From assembly GCF_047468865.1 (NCBI RefSeq), contig NZ_JBLGTV010000001.1:671639-735638 (forward strand): 64,000 nt of DNA. Direction: 5' to 3'. A program made the position numbers and the translations under genes. The notes below the pieces were generated by a model, which saw only the letters and a program-made list of their open reading frames with translations, did no database searches and was not told the origin of the DNA. Positions 1 to 8,980 of the stretch are shown one piece after another. This DNA comes from Castellaniella hirudinis_A (GTDB lineage Bacteria > Pseudomonadota > Gammaproteobacteria > Burkholderiales > Burkholderiaceae_B). The number at the start of each line of letters is the position of its first letter. Within the stretch, counting starts at the first letter, position 1.

Positions 1-239
1 GTGTACTGGCCCACGCGATAGCCGGCATCCAGCAAGATGGCCTCCAGCATGGCGCAAGTGGAGCCCTTGCCATTGGTGCCCGCCACGGTGATCTTGACGC
101 AATCCAGGGACAGATCCAATTGCCGGGCCACCCGGCGGATACGATCCAGCCCGAGATCAATGGCCTTGGGATGCAGGGTTTCAAGATAAGCCAGCCAATC
201 GGCCAGCGGCGCACCGGATGCGGGAGCGGAAGTAGACAT
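1..239 (-). CDS. folC: Bifunctional dihydrofolate/folylpolyglutamate synthase, 3'-truncated
   Basis: The first 79 residues are present and the gene runs off the left edge. The FolC/Mur ligase ATP-binding loop is visible as GTNGKGST near residues 54-61, and the preceding LHPKAIDLGLDRI segment is typical of FolC N-termini. The family adds glutamate to dihydropteroate or to tetrahydrofolates with ATP in the cytoplasm. Translation starts at the ATG whose complement is at 237-239. The gene follows the pyruvate dehydrogenase operon on the same strand but is separated from it by a repeat-rich gap, so co-transcription is uncertain. Only the N-terminus can be judged. Confidence 0.9.
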   Translation of the reverse strand, partial: MSTSAPASGAPLADWLAYLETLHPKAIDLGLDRIRRVARQLDLSLDCVKITVAGTNGKGSTCAMLEAILLDAGYRVGQY

Positions 240-326
240 GAGTAGGCGAACCACAAAGAAAAACGGCAGGTGCCGATAGTAGCACCTGCCATGAATCAAA
301 CCACACAGTACCCCTGCTGCAGATGG

Positions 327-482
327 CCCTTCGCCGCCGGGCCGCATCCAAGCAGCTTGCAAGCTGCGCGGTGGACAGCAAGCCGAAAGGCGCAGCGTGG
401 GGGCCCCCTTCGCCACCGGGCCGCCCCAAGGCGAAGGCGCCCCCCTGGGGGGCAGCAAGCCGAAGGCGCAGCGTGGGGGCCC
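327..482. repeat. Two-copy 79-bp intergenic duplication with GC-rich palindromes
   Basis: Two diverged copies of a roughly 79-bp unit lie head to tail, starting at 327 and 406 (each begins CCCTTCGCC.CCGGGCCGC and ends near GCGCAGCGTGGGGGCC). The second copy carries a near-perfect palindrome at 439-453 (GCCCCCC-T-GGGGGGC), and the first has GCAGCTTGCAAGCTGC at 351-366. The block lies directly after the lpd stop codon. It could act as a terminator-like structure for the pdh operon or be a dispersed intergenic element; I cannot tell which. Confidence 0.6.
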
Positions 483-2267
483 TTATTTCCGGCGTGCAGG
501 CGGCACGTCGGTGCAATGCCCGTCGGCGACTTCGGCGGCCATGCCGATGGATTCGCCCAGTGTCGGGTGCGGGTGGATGGTCTTGCCGATATCCACGGAA
601 TCCGCGCCCATTTCGATGGCCAGGGCCACTTCGCCGATGAGATCGCCCGCATGGGTGCCGACGATGCCGCCCCCCAGGATGCGCCCGGTCTCGGCGTCGA
701 ACAGCAGCTTGGTAAAGCCTTCGTCGCGGCCATTGGCGATGGCGCGCCCCGAAGCTTGCCAGGGGAACAGGCCCTTTTTGACCGCGACGCCGTCTTGCTT
801 GGCGGCTTCCTCGGTGAGGCCCACCCAGGCGACTTCGGGATCGGTGTAGGCCACGGAGGGAATCACGCGGGCATCGAAATAGGCTTTTTCGCCCGCGATG
901 ACTTCGGCGGCGACGTGGGCTTCGTGCACGGCCTTGTGGGCCAGCATGGGTTGGCCCACGATATCGCCGATGGCGTAGATATGCGGCACATTGGTGCGCA
1001 TTTGCTTATCGACCGCGATGAAGCCCCGGTCGCCGACCGCCACCCCGGCGTTTTCCGCCCCGATGGCCTTGCCATTGGGCGCGCGGCCCACGGCCTGCAG
1101 CACCAGGTCGTAGCGCTGGGGTTCCTTGGGGGCGGCTTCGCCTTCGAAGGTGACCCAGATGCCGTCGTCCTTGGCTTCGGCCGCCACGGTCTTGGTCTTG
1201 AGCATGACGTGGTCGAAGCGCTTGGCGTTCATTTTGTCCCAGACCTTGACCAGATCGCGGTCCGCGCCCGTCATGAGGGTGGGCAGCATTTCGACCACAT
1301 CCAGGCGCGCGCCCAGGGCGGAATACACGGTGCCCATTTCCAGGCCGATGATGCCCCCGCCGACGATCAGCATGCGCTGCGGCACGGATTTGAGCGCCAG
1401 CGCGCCGGTGGAATCGACGATGCGGGGATCGTCGGGCAGGAACGGCAGTTTCACCGACTGGCTGCCCGCCGCGATGATGGCCGAGGCGAACTTGACGGTG
1501 GTCTGCTTGCCGTCGTCCGCCGTGACCGTGAGGTGATGCGGGTCGGCGAAGGCGCCCCGGCCCCGGATGACCGTGACCTTGCGCGCCTTGGCCATGCCGG
1601 CCAGGCCGCCGGTGAGCTTGCCCACCACGCTGTCCTTGTAGCCGCGCAGGGCGTCGAGGTCGATTTCGGGCTGACCGAAGCGGATGCCGTGGGCGGCGAT
1701 GGCCTGGGCTTCTTCCAGCACCCCCACGGTGTGCAGCAGCGCCTTGGAGGGAATGCAGCCCACATTGAGGCACACCCCGCCCAGGGTGGCGTAGCGTTCG
1801 ACCAGGACGACCTTCAGGCCCAGGTCGGCGGCCCGGAAGGCGGCGGAATAGCCGCCCGGGCCGGCGCCCAGCACCAGCACATCGCAATCGGCGTCCGCCG
1901 CGCCCGCGTATTGGGCCGCGGCGGGGGCGGCCACCGGCGCTGCCGCGGGCGCGGCGGCCGGGGCGGTGGTGCCAGGGGCGGTTGCCGGCGCGGCATCGGC
2001 CGCAGCGGGCGCCGCCGGGGCGGCCGCGCCGTCGGATTCCACCTTGAGAATGGCCGTGCCCTGGGCGACCTTGTCGCCCACCTTGACGAGGATTTCCTTG
2101 ACCACGCCCGCCTGGTCGGACGGGATTTCCATCGAAGCTTTGTCGGATTCGACGGTGATCAGGCTTTGTTCGGGGGCGATGGTATCGCCCACCGCCACCA
2201 GAATCTCGATGACATCGACCTGGTCGAAATCACCGATGTCCGGCACATTGACGTCGTTGATGCTCAT
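483..2267 (-). CDS. lpd: Dihydrolipoamide dehydrogenase (E3) with N-terminal lipoyl domain
   Basis: This 594-residue E3 reoxidises dihydrolipoamide in the pyruvate dehydrogenase complex using FAD and NAD+. Residues 1-80 form a lipoyl domain with lipoylation site ESDKAS (Lys43). An Ala/Pro linker (about 81-122) follows, then the FAD-binding GAGPGG loop (about 134-139) and the redox disulfide GGVCLNVGC (Cys166, Cys171). A lipoyl domain fused to E3 is known in Betaproteobacteria and Neisseria. I chose the ATG at 2265-2267 because AGGGGG lies just upstream and the lipoyl domain begins there. The longer open frame overlaps aceF. It is third in the aceE-aceF-lpd operon, 10 bases after aceF. Confidence 0.96.
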   Translation of the reverse strand: MSINDVNVPDIGDFDQVDVIEILVAVGDTIAPEQSLITVESDKASMEIPSDQAGVVKEILVKVGDKVAQGTAILKVESDGAAAPAAPAAADAAPATAPGTTAPAAAPAAAPVAAPAAAQYAGAADADCDVLVLGAGPGGYSAAFRAADLGLKVVLVERYATLGGVCLNVGCIPSKALLHTVGVLEEAQAIAAHGIRFGQPEIDLDALRGYKDSVVGKLTGGLAGMAKARKVTVIRGRGAFADPHHLTVTADDGKQTTVKFASAIIAAGSQSVKLPFLPDDPRIVDSTGALALKSVPQRMLIVGGGIIGLEMGTVYSALGARLDVVEMLPTLMTGADRDLVKVWDKMNAKRFDHVMLKTKTVAAEAKDDGIWVTFEGEAAPKEPQRYDLVLQAVGRAPNGKAIGAENAGVAVGDRGFIAVDKQMRTNVPHIYAIGDIVGQPMLAHKAVHEAHVAAEVIAGEKAYFDARVIPSVAYTDPEVAWVGLTEEAAKQDGVAVKKGLFPWQASGRAIANGRDEGFTKLLFDAETGRILGGGIVGTHAGDLIGEVALAIEMGADSVDIGKTIHPHPTLGESIGMAAEVADGHCTDVPPARRK

Positions 2268-2277
2268 GCGTGCCCCC

Positions 2278-3633
2278 TTACAGAATGATGCGGCGGAAGT
2301 CCGCCAGCAAACCGCCCAGATAGGCATTGAAGCGCGCCGCCGCCGCCCCGTCGATGACGCGGTGGTCGTAGGACAGCGACAGCGGCAGCATCAGGCGGGG
2401 TTGGAAGGCCTTGCCGTCCCAGACCGGCTGCATGCTGGAGCGCGACACGCCCAGGATGGCGACTTCGGGCGCATTGATGATGGGCGTGAAGTCGGTGCCG
2501 CCGATGCCGCCCAGGGACGAGATCGAGAAGCACCCGCCTTGCATCTGCGCGGGCGAGAGCTTGCCGTCGCGCGCCAGCGCGGCGAGCTCGGAGGTTTCGG
2601 TGGCGATTTCCAGCACGCCCTTTTTGTCGGCATCGCGGATGACGGGCACCACCAGGCCATTGGGCGTGTCCGCCGCAAAGCCGATGTGGTAGTAGTGCTT
2701 GAGCACCAGATTGTCGCCGTCCAGCGACGCGTTGAAGTCCGGGAATTTCTTCAGGGCGGCGACCACGGCCTTGACCAGGAAGGCCAGCATGGTGACCTTG
2801 ATGCCGGCCTTTTTGTTTTCAGCATTGAGCTGCTGGCGCAGGGCTTCGAGGTCGGTGATGTCGGCCACGTCGTTGTTGGTGACGTGGGGGATCATGACCC
2901 AGTTGCGGTGCAGGTTGGCACCGGAAATTTTCTTGATGCGCGACAGGGGCCGAGCTTCGATTTCGCCGAACTTGGCGAAATCGACCTTGGGCCAGCCCAG
3001 CACGCTGAAGCCTTCGCCGCCCGGCAGGGTGGAGCCCACCGGACTGGCGCCCCCCGTGGCCAGCGCCTGCTTGACGTAGGCGCGGACGTCATCGGCCGTG
3101 ATGCGGTTTTTCGCGCCGCTGCCCGTGACCTGGGCCAGGTTGACGCCCAGTTCGCGGGCGAACTTGCGCACCGAGGGCGACGCATGCGGCAGATTGCGCA
3201 GGGGGACTTCGGCCTCGGCGTATGCCGCCGTCGGCGACGTGCGTCCCGATGCGCCGGCAGCCGGCGCCGGGGCCGGGGCCGGCGCCGCAGCGGCGGCGGG
3301 CGCGGTGGTTTCTTCGGGGGCCGCCGCCGGCGCGGCGGGCGCGGCTTCGGCCTTGGCCGCCGGGGCCGGTTCGGCCGGCGCGGCGGCGGCTTCGTCGGCC
3401 TCGACTTCGAGGATGACGGCGCCTTCGGCGACCTTGTCGCCGACCTTGACCTTCAGGGTCTTGACCACCCCGCCCTGCGAGGCGGGGATCTCCATCGAGG
3501 CCTTATCGGATTCGACGGTGATCAGGCTTTGTTCGGCGGCGATGGTATCGCCCACCGCCACCAGGATTTCAATGACGTCGACTTCGTCGAAATCACCGAT
3601 ATCGGGGACTTTGATTTCCACGGTTGAGCTCAT
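2278..3633 (-). CDS. aceF: Dihydrolipoamide acetyltransferase (E2) of pyruvate dehydrogenase
   Basis: This is the 451-residue E2 core that transfers acetyl from lipoyl-lysine to CoA. It has one lipoyl domain (residues 1-80, Lys44 in ESDKAS), an Ala/Pro-rich linker, and a peripheral subunit-binding domain (about 148-192, ASPSVRKFARELGV). The catalytic acyltransferase domain ends in the DHRVIDG motif (His424, Asp428). Only one lipoyl domain is present, against three in E. coli; the E3 protein carries another. An AGGAGG ribosome site overlaps the aceE stop codon 14 bases upstream. Confidence 0.96.
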   Translation of the reverse strand: MSSTVEIKVPDIGDFDEVDVIEILVAVGDTIAAEQSLITVESDKASMEIPASQGGVVKTLKVKVGDKVAEGAVILEVEADEAAAAPAEPAPAAKAEAAPAAPAAAPEETTAPAAAAAPAPAPAPAAGASGRTSPTAAYAEAEVPLRNLPHASPSVRKFARELGVNLAQVTGSGAKNRITADDVRAYVKQALATGGASPVGSTLPGGEGFSVLGWPKVDFAKFGEIEARPLSRIKKISGANLHRNWVMIPHVTNNDVADITDLEALRQQLNAENKKAGIKVTMLAFLVKAVVAALKKFPDFNASLDGDNLVLKHYYHIGFAADTPNGLVVPVIRDADKKGVLEIATETSELAALARDGKLSPAQMQGGCFSISSLGGIGGTDFTPIINAPEVAILGVSRSSMQPVWDGKAFQPRLMLPLSLSYDHRVIDGAAAARFNAYLGGLLADFRRIIL

Positions 3634-3647
3634 GTTGTCCGTCCTCC

Positions 3648-6356
3648 TCAGGCGTGATGCGGGTTGGCCTTGTTGGCGTCAATCCCGTATTTTTTGATGG
3701 CTTCCGCGCACTTGGCGATGTCGAGCTTGCCTTCGTCGGCCAGGCTGCGCAAGGCGGCCAGCACGATGAAGTGGCGGTCGATCTCGAAGTGCTTGCGCAA
3801 TTCGGAGCGGAAGTCGGAGCGGCCGTAGCCGTCGGTGCCCAGCACCTTGAAATGGCGGCCGTCGGGGATGAACGGACGGATCATGTCGCCATAGGCCTTG
3901 ATGTAGTCGGTGGAGACAATGATGGGGCCCTTGGTGTTTTTCAGCTGCTGCGTGACGTAGGGCACCTGGGGGGTTTCGGTCGGGTGCAGCAGGTTGTGGC
4001 GCTCGACGTCCATCCCGTCGCGGCGCAGTTCGGTAAAGCTGGTGGCGCTCCAGACGTCCGAGGTGATGCCCCAGTCTTGTTCGAGGAGTTCCTGGGCCGC
4101 CATGATTTCGCGCAGAATCGTGCCCGACCCCATCAGCTGGACGTGCAGGTCGCCCGATTTCTCGCTGGACTGCAACTTGTACATGCCGCGCAGGATGCCT
4201 GCTTCGTCGCCGGCCTTGAGGCCGGGCTGGGCGTAGTTTTCGTTCATGACGGTGATGTAGAAGAACACGTCTTCCTGATCGTGCATCATGCGCTGCAGGC
4301 CGCTGCGGATGATGACCGCGACTTCGTGGGCGAAGGCGGGATCGTAGGCCACGCAGTTGGGAATGAGCGAGGCCTGGATGTGGCTGTGGCCGTCTTCGTG
4401 CTGCAGGCCCTCGCCGTTGAGCGTGGTGCGCCCCGCCGTGCCGCCCAGCACGAAGCCCCGGGCCAGCATGTCGCCCGCCGCCCAGGCGTGGTCGCCGAAG
4501 CGCTGGAACCCGAACATCGAGTAGTAGATGAAGAACGGGATCATGATGGTGTTGCTGACGGAATACGACGTCGCCGCCGCGATCCAGGAGCTGAAGCCAC
4601 CGGCCTCGTTGATGCCTTCCTGCAGCAGCTGGCCGTTTTCGGCTTCGCGGTAGTACATCACCTGGCCCTTGTCGACCGGCACGTACTTCTGCCCTTCGGG
4701 GGCATAGATGCCGATCTGGCGGAACAGGCCTTCCATCCCGAAGGTGCGGGATTCATCGACCAGGATGGGCACGACGCGCGGAGCCAGGGCCTTGTCGCGC
4801 AGGATCTGGTTGAGTACCCGCACAAAGGCCTGGGTGGTGGAGATTTCGCGGCCTTCGGCGGTGGGTTCGAGCACGGCCTTGAAGGCGTCCAGATCGGGCA
4901 CCGGCAGGGCTTCATCGGCCTTTTGGCGGCGGTGCGGCAGGTAGCCGCCCAGCGCCTTGCGGTGCTCGTGCAGGTATTTCATTTCGGGCGAGTCGTCCGC
5001 CGGCTTGAAATATGGGATGTCATCGACCTGGTCGTCGGGCACGGGAATATTGAAGCGGTCGCGGAATTCGCGCACCGAGTCGATGTCCAGTTTCTTTTGC
5101 TGGTGCGTGGGGTTCTTGGCCTGGCCGACGTGGCCCATGCCGTAGCCCTTGATGGTCTTGGCCAGGATCACGGAGGGCTGGCCCTTGTGGCCGACGGCGG
5201 CGGCAAAAGCCGCGTAGACCTTGTGCGGATCGTGGCCGCCGCGATTCAGGCGCCAGACGTCTTCGTCGCTCATGCGGCTGACCATTTCCAACAGCTTGGG
5301 GTGTTTGCCGAAGAATTTTTCGCGCACGAACTTGCCGTCGTTGGCTTTGTAGGCCTGGTATTCGCCATCGACGGTTTCTTCCATGACGCGGCGCAGGATG
5401 CCTTCTTTGTCGCGGGCGAACAAAGGATCCCAGTAGCCGCCCCAGATGAGTTTCAGGACGTTCCAGCCGTTGCCGCGGAAAGCGCCTTCCAGTTCCTGGA
5501 TGATCTTGCCGTTGCCGCGCACCGGGCCGTCCAGGCGCTGCAGATTGCAGTTGACGACGAAGATGAGGTTGTCGAGCTTTTCACGCGAGGCCAGGCCGAT
5601 GGCGGCCAGGGATTCGGGTTCGTCGATTTCGCCGTCCCCCAGGAAGACCCAGACCTTGCGATCGGCCGTATTGGCCAGGCCGCGGGCATGCAGGTACTTG
5701 AGAAAACGGGCCTGGTAAATGGCCATCATGGGCCCCAGGCCCATCGACACTGTGGAAAACTGCCAGAAGCTGGGCATCAGCTTCGGGTGGGGATAGGAGG
5801 ACAGGCCCTTGCCCTGGCCGCCGACTTCCTGGCGGAACCAATCGAGGTTTTCTTCGGTCAGGCGGCCTTCGAGGAAGGCGCGCGAGTACATCCCCGGCGA
5901 CGAGTGCCCCTGGAAATAGACCAGATCACCGCCGTGGTCGGCGGATTCCGCGTGCCAGAAATGGTTCTGGCCGCATTCGATCATGGTGGCCAGCGAGGCG
6001 AACGAGGCGATGTGCCCGCCCAGGCTGCCGCCATCGGCGGGCTCGTGCTTGTTGGCCTTGACGACCATCGCCATGGCGTTCCAGCGGATATAGGAGCGGA
6101 TGCGTTCTTCGAGCACCATATTGCCCGGGTGCGGCGGTTCGAGCCCGGGGGGGATCGTATTGACGTAGGCTGTATTCAGCGAATAGGGAATATGGGCGCC
6201 GGAGCGGCGGGCGAGATCGATCAGGTTTTCGATCAGAAAGTGGGCGCGGTCGGCCCCTTCGCGGTCGAGCACGGCTTCGAGGGCGTCGAGCCATTCCTGA
6301 GTTTCTTGTTTGTCGGTATCCGCAATCGCGGCGTTGGCTTGTTCAAGAGAGGACAT
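3648..6356 (-). CDS. aceE: Pyruvate dehydrogenase E1 component, homodimeric type
   Basis: This 902-residue thiamine-diphosphate enzyme decarboxylates pyruvate and reductively acetylates the E2 lipoyl group. Length and sequence match the single-chain AceE family. The ThDP/Mg motif is visible as GDGEIDEPES, and the N-terminus has the characteristic IRWNAMAMV and GGHIASF segments. The start at 6354-6356 is chosen over a longer frame because AGGAGA lies 8-10 bases upstream and the protein begins MSSLEQANAAIADTDKQE. It heads the operon. Its promoter must lie in the 246-base gap shared with the divergent sensor kinase. Confidence 0.96.
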   Translation of the reverse strand: MSSLEQANAAIADTDKQETQEWLDALEAVLDREGADRAHFLIENLIDLARRSGAHIPYSLNTAYVNTIPPGLEPPHPGNMVLEERIRSYIRWNAMAMVVKANKHEPADGGSLGGHIASFASLATMIECGQNHFWHAESADHGGDLVYFQGHSSPGMYSRAFLEGRLTEENLDWFRQEVGGQGKGLSSYPHPKLMPSFWQFSTVSMGLGPMMAIYQARFLKYLHARGLANTADRKVWVFLGDGEIDEPESLAAIGLASREKLDNLIFVVNCNLQRLDGPVRGNGKIIQELEGAFRGNGWNVLKLIWGGYWDPLFARDKEGILRRVMEETVDGEYQAYKANDGKFVREKFFGKHPKLLEMVSRMSDEDVWRLNRGGHDPHKVYAAFAAAVGHKGQPSVILAKTIKGYGMGHVGQAKNPTHQQKKLDIDSVREFRDRFNIPVPDDQVDDIPYFKPADDSPEMKYLHEHRKALGGYLPHRRQKADEALPVPDLDAFKAVLEPTAEGREISTTQAFVRVLNQILRDKALAPRVVPILVDESRTFGMEGLFRQIGIYAPEGQKYVPVDKGQVMYYREAENGQLLQEGINEAGGFSSWIAAATSYSVSNTIMIPFFIYYSMFGFQRFGDHAWAAGDMLARGFVLGGTAGRTTLNGEGLQHEDGHSHIQASLIPNCVAYDPAFAHEVAVIIRSGLQRMMHDQEDVFFYITVMNENYAQPGLKAGDEAGILRGMYKLQSSEKSGDLHVQLMGSGTILREIMAAQELLEQDWGITSDVWSATSFTELRRDGMDVERHNLLHPTETPQVPYVTQQLKNTKGPIIVSTDYIKAYGDMIRPFIPDGRHFKVLGTDGYGRSDFRSELRKHFEIDRHFIVLAALRSLADEGKLDIAKCAEAIKKYGIDANKANPHHA

Positions 6357-6602
6357 AGGGGTGTGTCTCCTGGGGTGTGGTTCGAGGACGCGACCACACA
6401 TCGCGCCTGCCTGAAGTACGCGCCGGACGAGAGGGGATTTGAAGCACGATGGCGACGAGGTGCCCGGCACCTGCCGTCATTCTAGGAAAGACCGGGGATA
6501 AGCACAAGCAAAATTTCATCTCGTGATATGAATTTTTATTATGTGAAATATTGAATACCGAATTCGCGTCTAAAATGGCGCAATCGCAAGATCAACAAGG
6601 CC
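6357..6602. promoter_or_regulatory. Divergent promoter region between aceE and the sensor kinase
   Basis: The right half (about 6509-6560) is strikingly A+T-rich for this genome. It contains imperfect dyads: TTCAT at 6515-6519 with ATGAA at 6528-6532, and a further ATGTGAAAT at 6541-6549. A TAAAAT hexamer at 6571-6576 could be the -10 of the kinase gene. I see the symmetry directly. That it binds a regulator of pyruvate dehydrogenase is inference. Confidence 0.45.
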
Positions 6603-8354
6603 ATGGCTAACCCGAACCGCAAGTCGATGATCCCCACGACGTTCTACGAGCACGCCCGCCGTAGCCGTCGGCTGTACAGGCTGACCCCCGCCGTCGTCCT
6701 GGTGCTGTACCTGTGCGTCATGGGGGCGTTCGTGTGGCTGCAGCGCCTGCAAAGCGACAGCGTGATGTTCGTCACGATCGACCAGGAAACCCGTCAGCAG
6801 CGGCTGATGATGGTGGTTTTCGCCCTGTCGCTGGTGATCATCTTCAGCCTGCTGGCGCTGTGGCGCTATACCCGCTTCCGCACCCAGGCCGAATCCGCCC
6901 TGATCGCCGAAACCGGGTTCCGGCGCGCCATGGAGAACTCCATGTCCACCGGCATGCGCGTCTTCGACATGCAGGGGCGCATCGCGTATGTCAACCCCGC
7001 CTTCTGCCGCATGATCGGCTGGAACGAAGCCGACCTGATCGGCCGCACGGCCCCCTTCCCCTATTGGCTGCCGGGACGGCACGACCACCACCGCGAAACC
7101 CTGGCCCAGCTGCTGTCCGGCCGCACCCCCAGCAGCGGCCTGGAAATCGAAGCCCAGCGGCGCGACGGCTCGCGCTTCACGGCGCGCATGTATGTCTCGC
7201 CGCTGCGCGACCCCAAGGGCGAGCAGATCGGCTGGATGACCTCCATGACCGACATCACCGAGCCCAAGCGCATCCGCGAAGCCCTGACCGCCGCCCACGA
7301 ACGCTTCATGACCGTGCTGGAGGGCCTGGACGATGCGATTTCCGTGGTGGCCGACACCCCGGAGGGCCTGGAACTGCTGTTCGCCAACCGCACCTACCGC
7401 CGCCTGTTCGGCGCCCAGGCCAGCGGCCACGCCCAGCTGCTGGGCGGCCGCCTGGGGCGCTTTACCGACGAGACCATGGAAATCTTCTCGCCCACGGCCG
7501 AGCGCTGGTTCGAGGTGCACCACCGCATGCTGGCCTGGACGGATTCCCGGCGGGTGCGCCTGCAGGTGGCGCGCGACATCACCGAACGCCGCAAACACGA
7601 AGAAGCCTCGCGGATGCAGCAGGAAAAAGCCCAACTGACCAGCCGCCTGACCACCATGGGCGAAATGGCGTCGTCGCTGGCGCACGAACTCAACCAGCCC
7701 TTGACGGCCATCAGCAATTACAATATGGCGGCGGTCGCCATGGTGAAATCGGGCAAGGCGTCGGCCGAATCCCTGATTCAGGCCCTCGAAAAAGCCTCGC
7801 AACAAGCCGAGCGCGCCGGCAAGATCATCAGCCGCATCCGCGAATTCGTCAAACGCAGCGAACCCCGCCGACAGGCGGTGGATCTGGCCCGCATCGTGGA
7901 AAACGCGGTGGGCTTTGCCGACATCGATGCGCGCAAGCGCCAGATCGAGATCGTCCAGAGCCTGCCCGATCCCATGCCGGCGGTGCTGGCCGATCCCATC
8001 CTGATCGAGCAAGTGCTGCTGAATCTGCTGAAAAACGGGGTCGAAGCCATGGAACACAGCGAATACCGCAGCCTGCACGTCAACATCGCCGACCAGGCCC
8101 CGCAGATCGAAATCGCCGTCATCGACCGCGGCCACGGCCTGCGCAACCCGGATCGCCTGTTCGAGCCTTTCTACAGCACCAAATCGGAAGGCCTGGGCAT
8201 GGGCCTGAATATCTGCCGTACCATTATCGAGTCCCATCACGGGCGGCTGTGGGCCAGCCCCAACCCCGAAGGCGGGACCATCTTCCGCTTCACCCTGCCC
8301 AAAGCGCCGCCCGGCGTGCCGGTCTCAGAATCACCAGAGGAAAAGCAAGCATGA
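6603..8354 (+). CDS. Membrane-bound PAS sensor histidine kinase
   Basis: This 583-residue two-component kinase has two predicted membrane segments (about 30-45 and 70-90) with a very short periplasmic loop. A PAS domain follows (about 110-215, with the PAC-like DITEPKRIREAL), then a second PAS-like stretch (about 225-330). The H-box is LAHELNQPLTAISNY (phosphoacceptor His361), and the ATPase domain ends in GLGMGLNICRTIIESH. The layout resembles FixL/TodS-like and DctB-like kinases paired with FixJ-type regulators. Its stop overlaps the next gene's start (ATGA), so the pair is coupled. The signal is unknown. Position opposite the pyruvate dehydrogenase operon suggests a metabolic role, but that is inference. 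Confidence 0.9.
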   Translation: MANPNRKSMIPTTFYEHARRSRRLYRLTPAVVLVLYLCVMGAFVWLQRLQSDSVMFVTIDQETRQQRLMMVVFALSLVIIFSLLALWRYTRFRTQAESALIAETGFRRAMENSMSTGMRVFDMQGRIAYVNPAFCRMIGWNEADLIGRTAPFPYWLPGRHDHHRETLAQLLSGRTPSSGLEIEAQRRDGSRFTARMYVSPLRDPKGEQIGWMTSMTDITEPKRIREALTAAHERFMTVLEGLDDAISVVADTPEGLELLFANRTYRRLFGAQASGHAQLLGGRLGRFTDETMEIFSPTAERWFEVHHRMLAWTDSRRVRLQVARDITERRKHEEASRMQQEKAQLTSRLTTMGEMASSLAHELNQPLTAISNYNMAAVAMVKSGKASAESLIQALEKASQQAERAGKIISRIREFVKRSEPRRQAVDLARIVENAVGFADIDARKRQIEIVQSLPDPMPAVLADPILIEQVLLNLLKNGVEAMEHSEYRSLHVNIADQAPQIEIAVIDRGHGLRNPDRLFEPFYSTKSEGLGMGLNICRTIIESHHGRLWASPNPEGGTIFRFTLPKAPPGVPVSESPEEKQA

Positions 8355-8980
8355 CAGACCCCCAAGTCTCCAGCATCATCTATATTGTCGATGACGACGA
8401 AGCCGTCCGCGATTCACTGCGCTGGCTGCTGGAAGCCAATGGCTACGCCGTGCGCAGCTATGCCGGCGCCGAAGAATTCCTCGATGCCTACAACCCGGAT
8501 CAGGTCGCCGTCCTGATTGCCGACGTGCGCATGCCCGGCATGAGCGGGCTCGAACTGCAGGAAACCCTGATTGCGCGCAAGGCCCCCCTGCCCATCGTGT
8601 TCATCACCGGCCACGGCGACGTGCCGATGGCGGTCTCCACCATGAAAAAGGGTGCCGTCGATTTCCTGGAAAAACCCTTCAACGAAGCCGACTTGCGCCG
8701 CATCGTCGCGGGCATGCTGGATCAGGCCAGCGAAAAAGTGCGCGAGGCCCAGGCCCTGCGCGACCAGGAGGCCGTGCTCAACCGCCTGACCGCGCGCGAA
8801 CAGCAGGTGCTGGAACGCATCGTGGCCGGGCGCCTGAACAAGCAGATCGCCGGCGACCTGAACATCAGCATCAAGACCGTGGAAGCCCACCGCGCCAACA
8901 TCATGGAAAAACTCGAAGTCACCACGGTGGCCGACCTGATGAAGATCGCCCTCGCCCGCTCCGAGGAGGCCCACTCGTGA
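8351..8980 (+). CDS. FixJ/LuxR-family response regulator
   Basis: This 209-residue regulator has a receiver domain (residues 8-125) with the acidic pocket VDDDEA, phosphoacceptor Asp58 in ADVRMPG, and the conserved lysine in EKPF. A C-terminal LuxR-type helix-turn-helix follows (about 140-200, LTAREQQVLERIVAG...NKQIAGDLNISIKTVEAHR). It is the partner of the overlapping sensor kinase. folD starts inside its stop codon (GTGA), so the regulator and a folate gene share a transcript. Confidence 0.94.
   Translation: MTDPQVSSIIYIVDDDEAVRDSLRWLLEANGYAVRSYAGAEEFLDAYNPDQVAVLIADVRMPGMSGLELQETLIARKAPLPIVFITGHGDVPMAVSTMKKGAVDFLEKPFNEADLRRIVAGMLDQASEKVREAQALRDQEAVLNRLTAREQQVLERIVAGRLNKQIAGDLNISIKTVEAHRANIMEKLEVTTVADLMKIALARSEEAHS

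Noticed and set aside
270..2288. A 672-codon open frame on the plus strand opposite lpd
   Set aside because: It is antisense to a complete lpd with lipoyl and FAD motifs, and its composition is that of high-G+C shadow frames.
3624..6485. A 953-codon plus-strand open frame opposite aceE
   Set aside because: The minus strand encodes an intact AceE; the plus frame has no recognisable motif or ribosome site.
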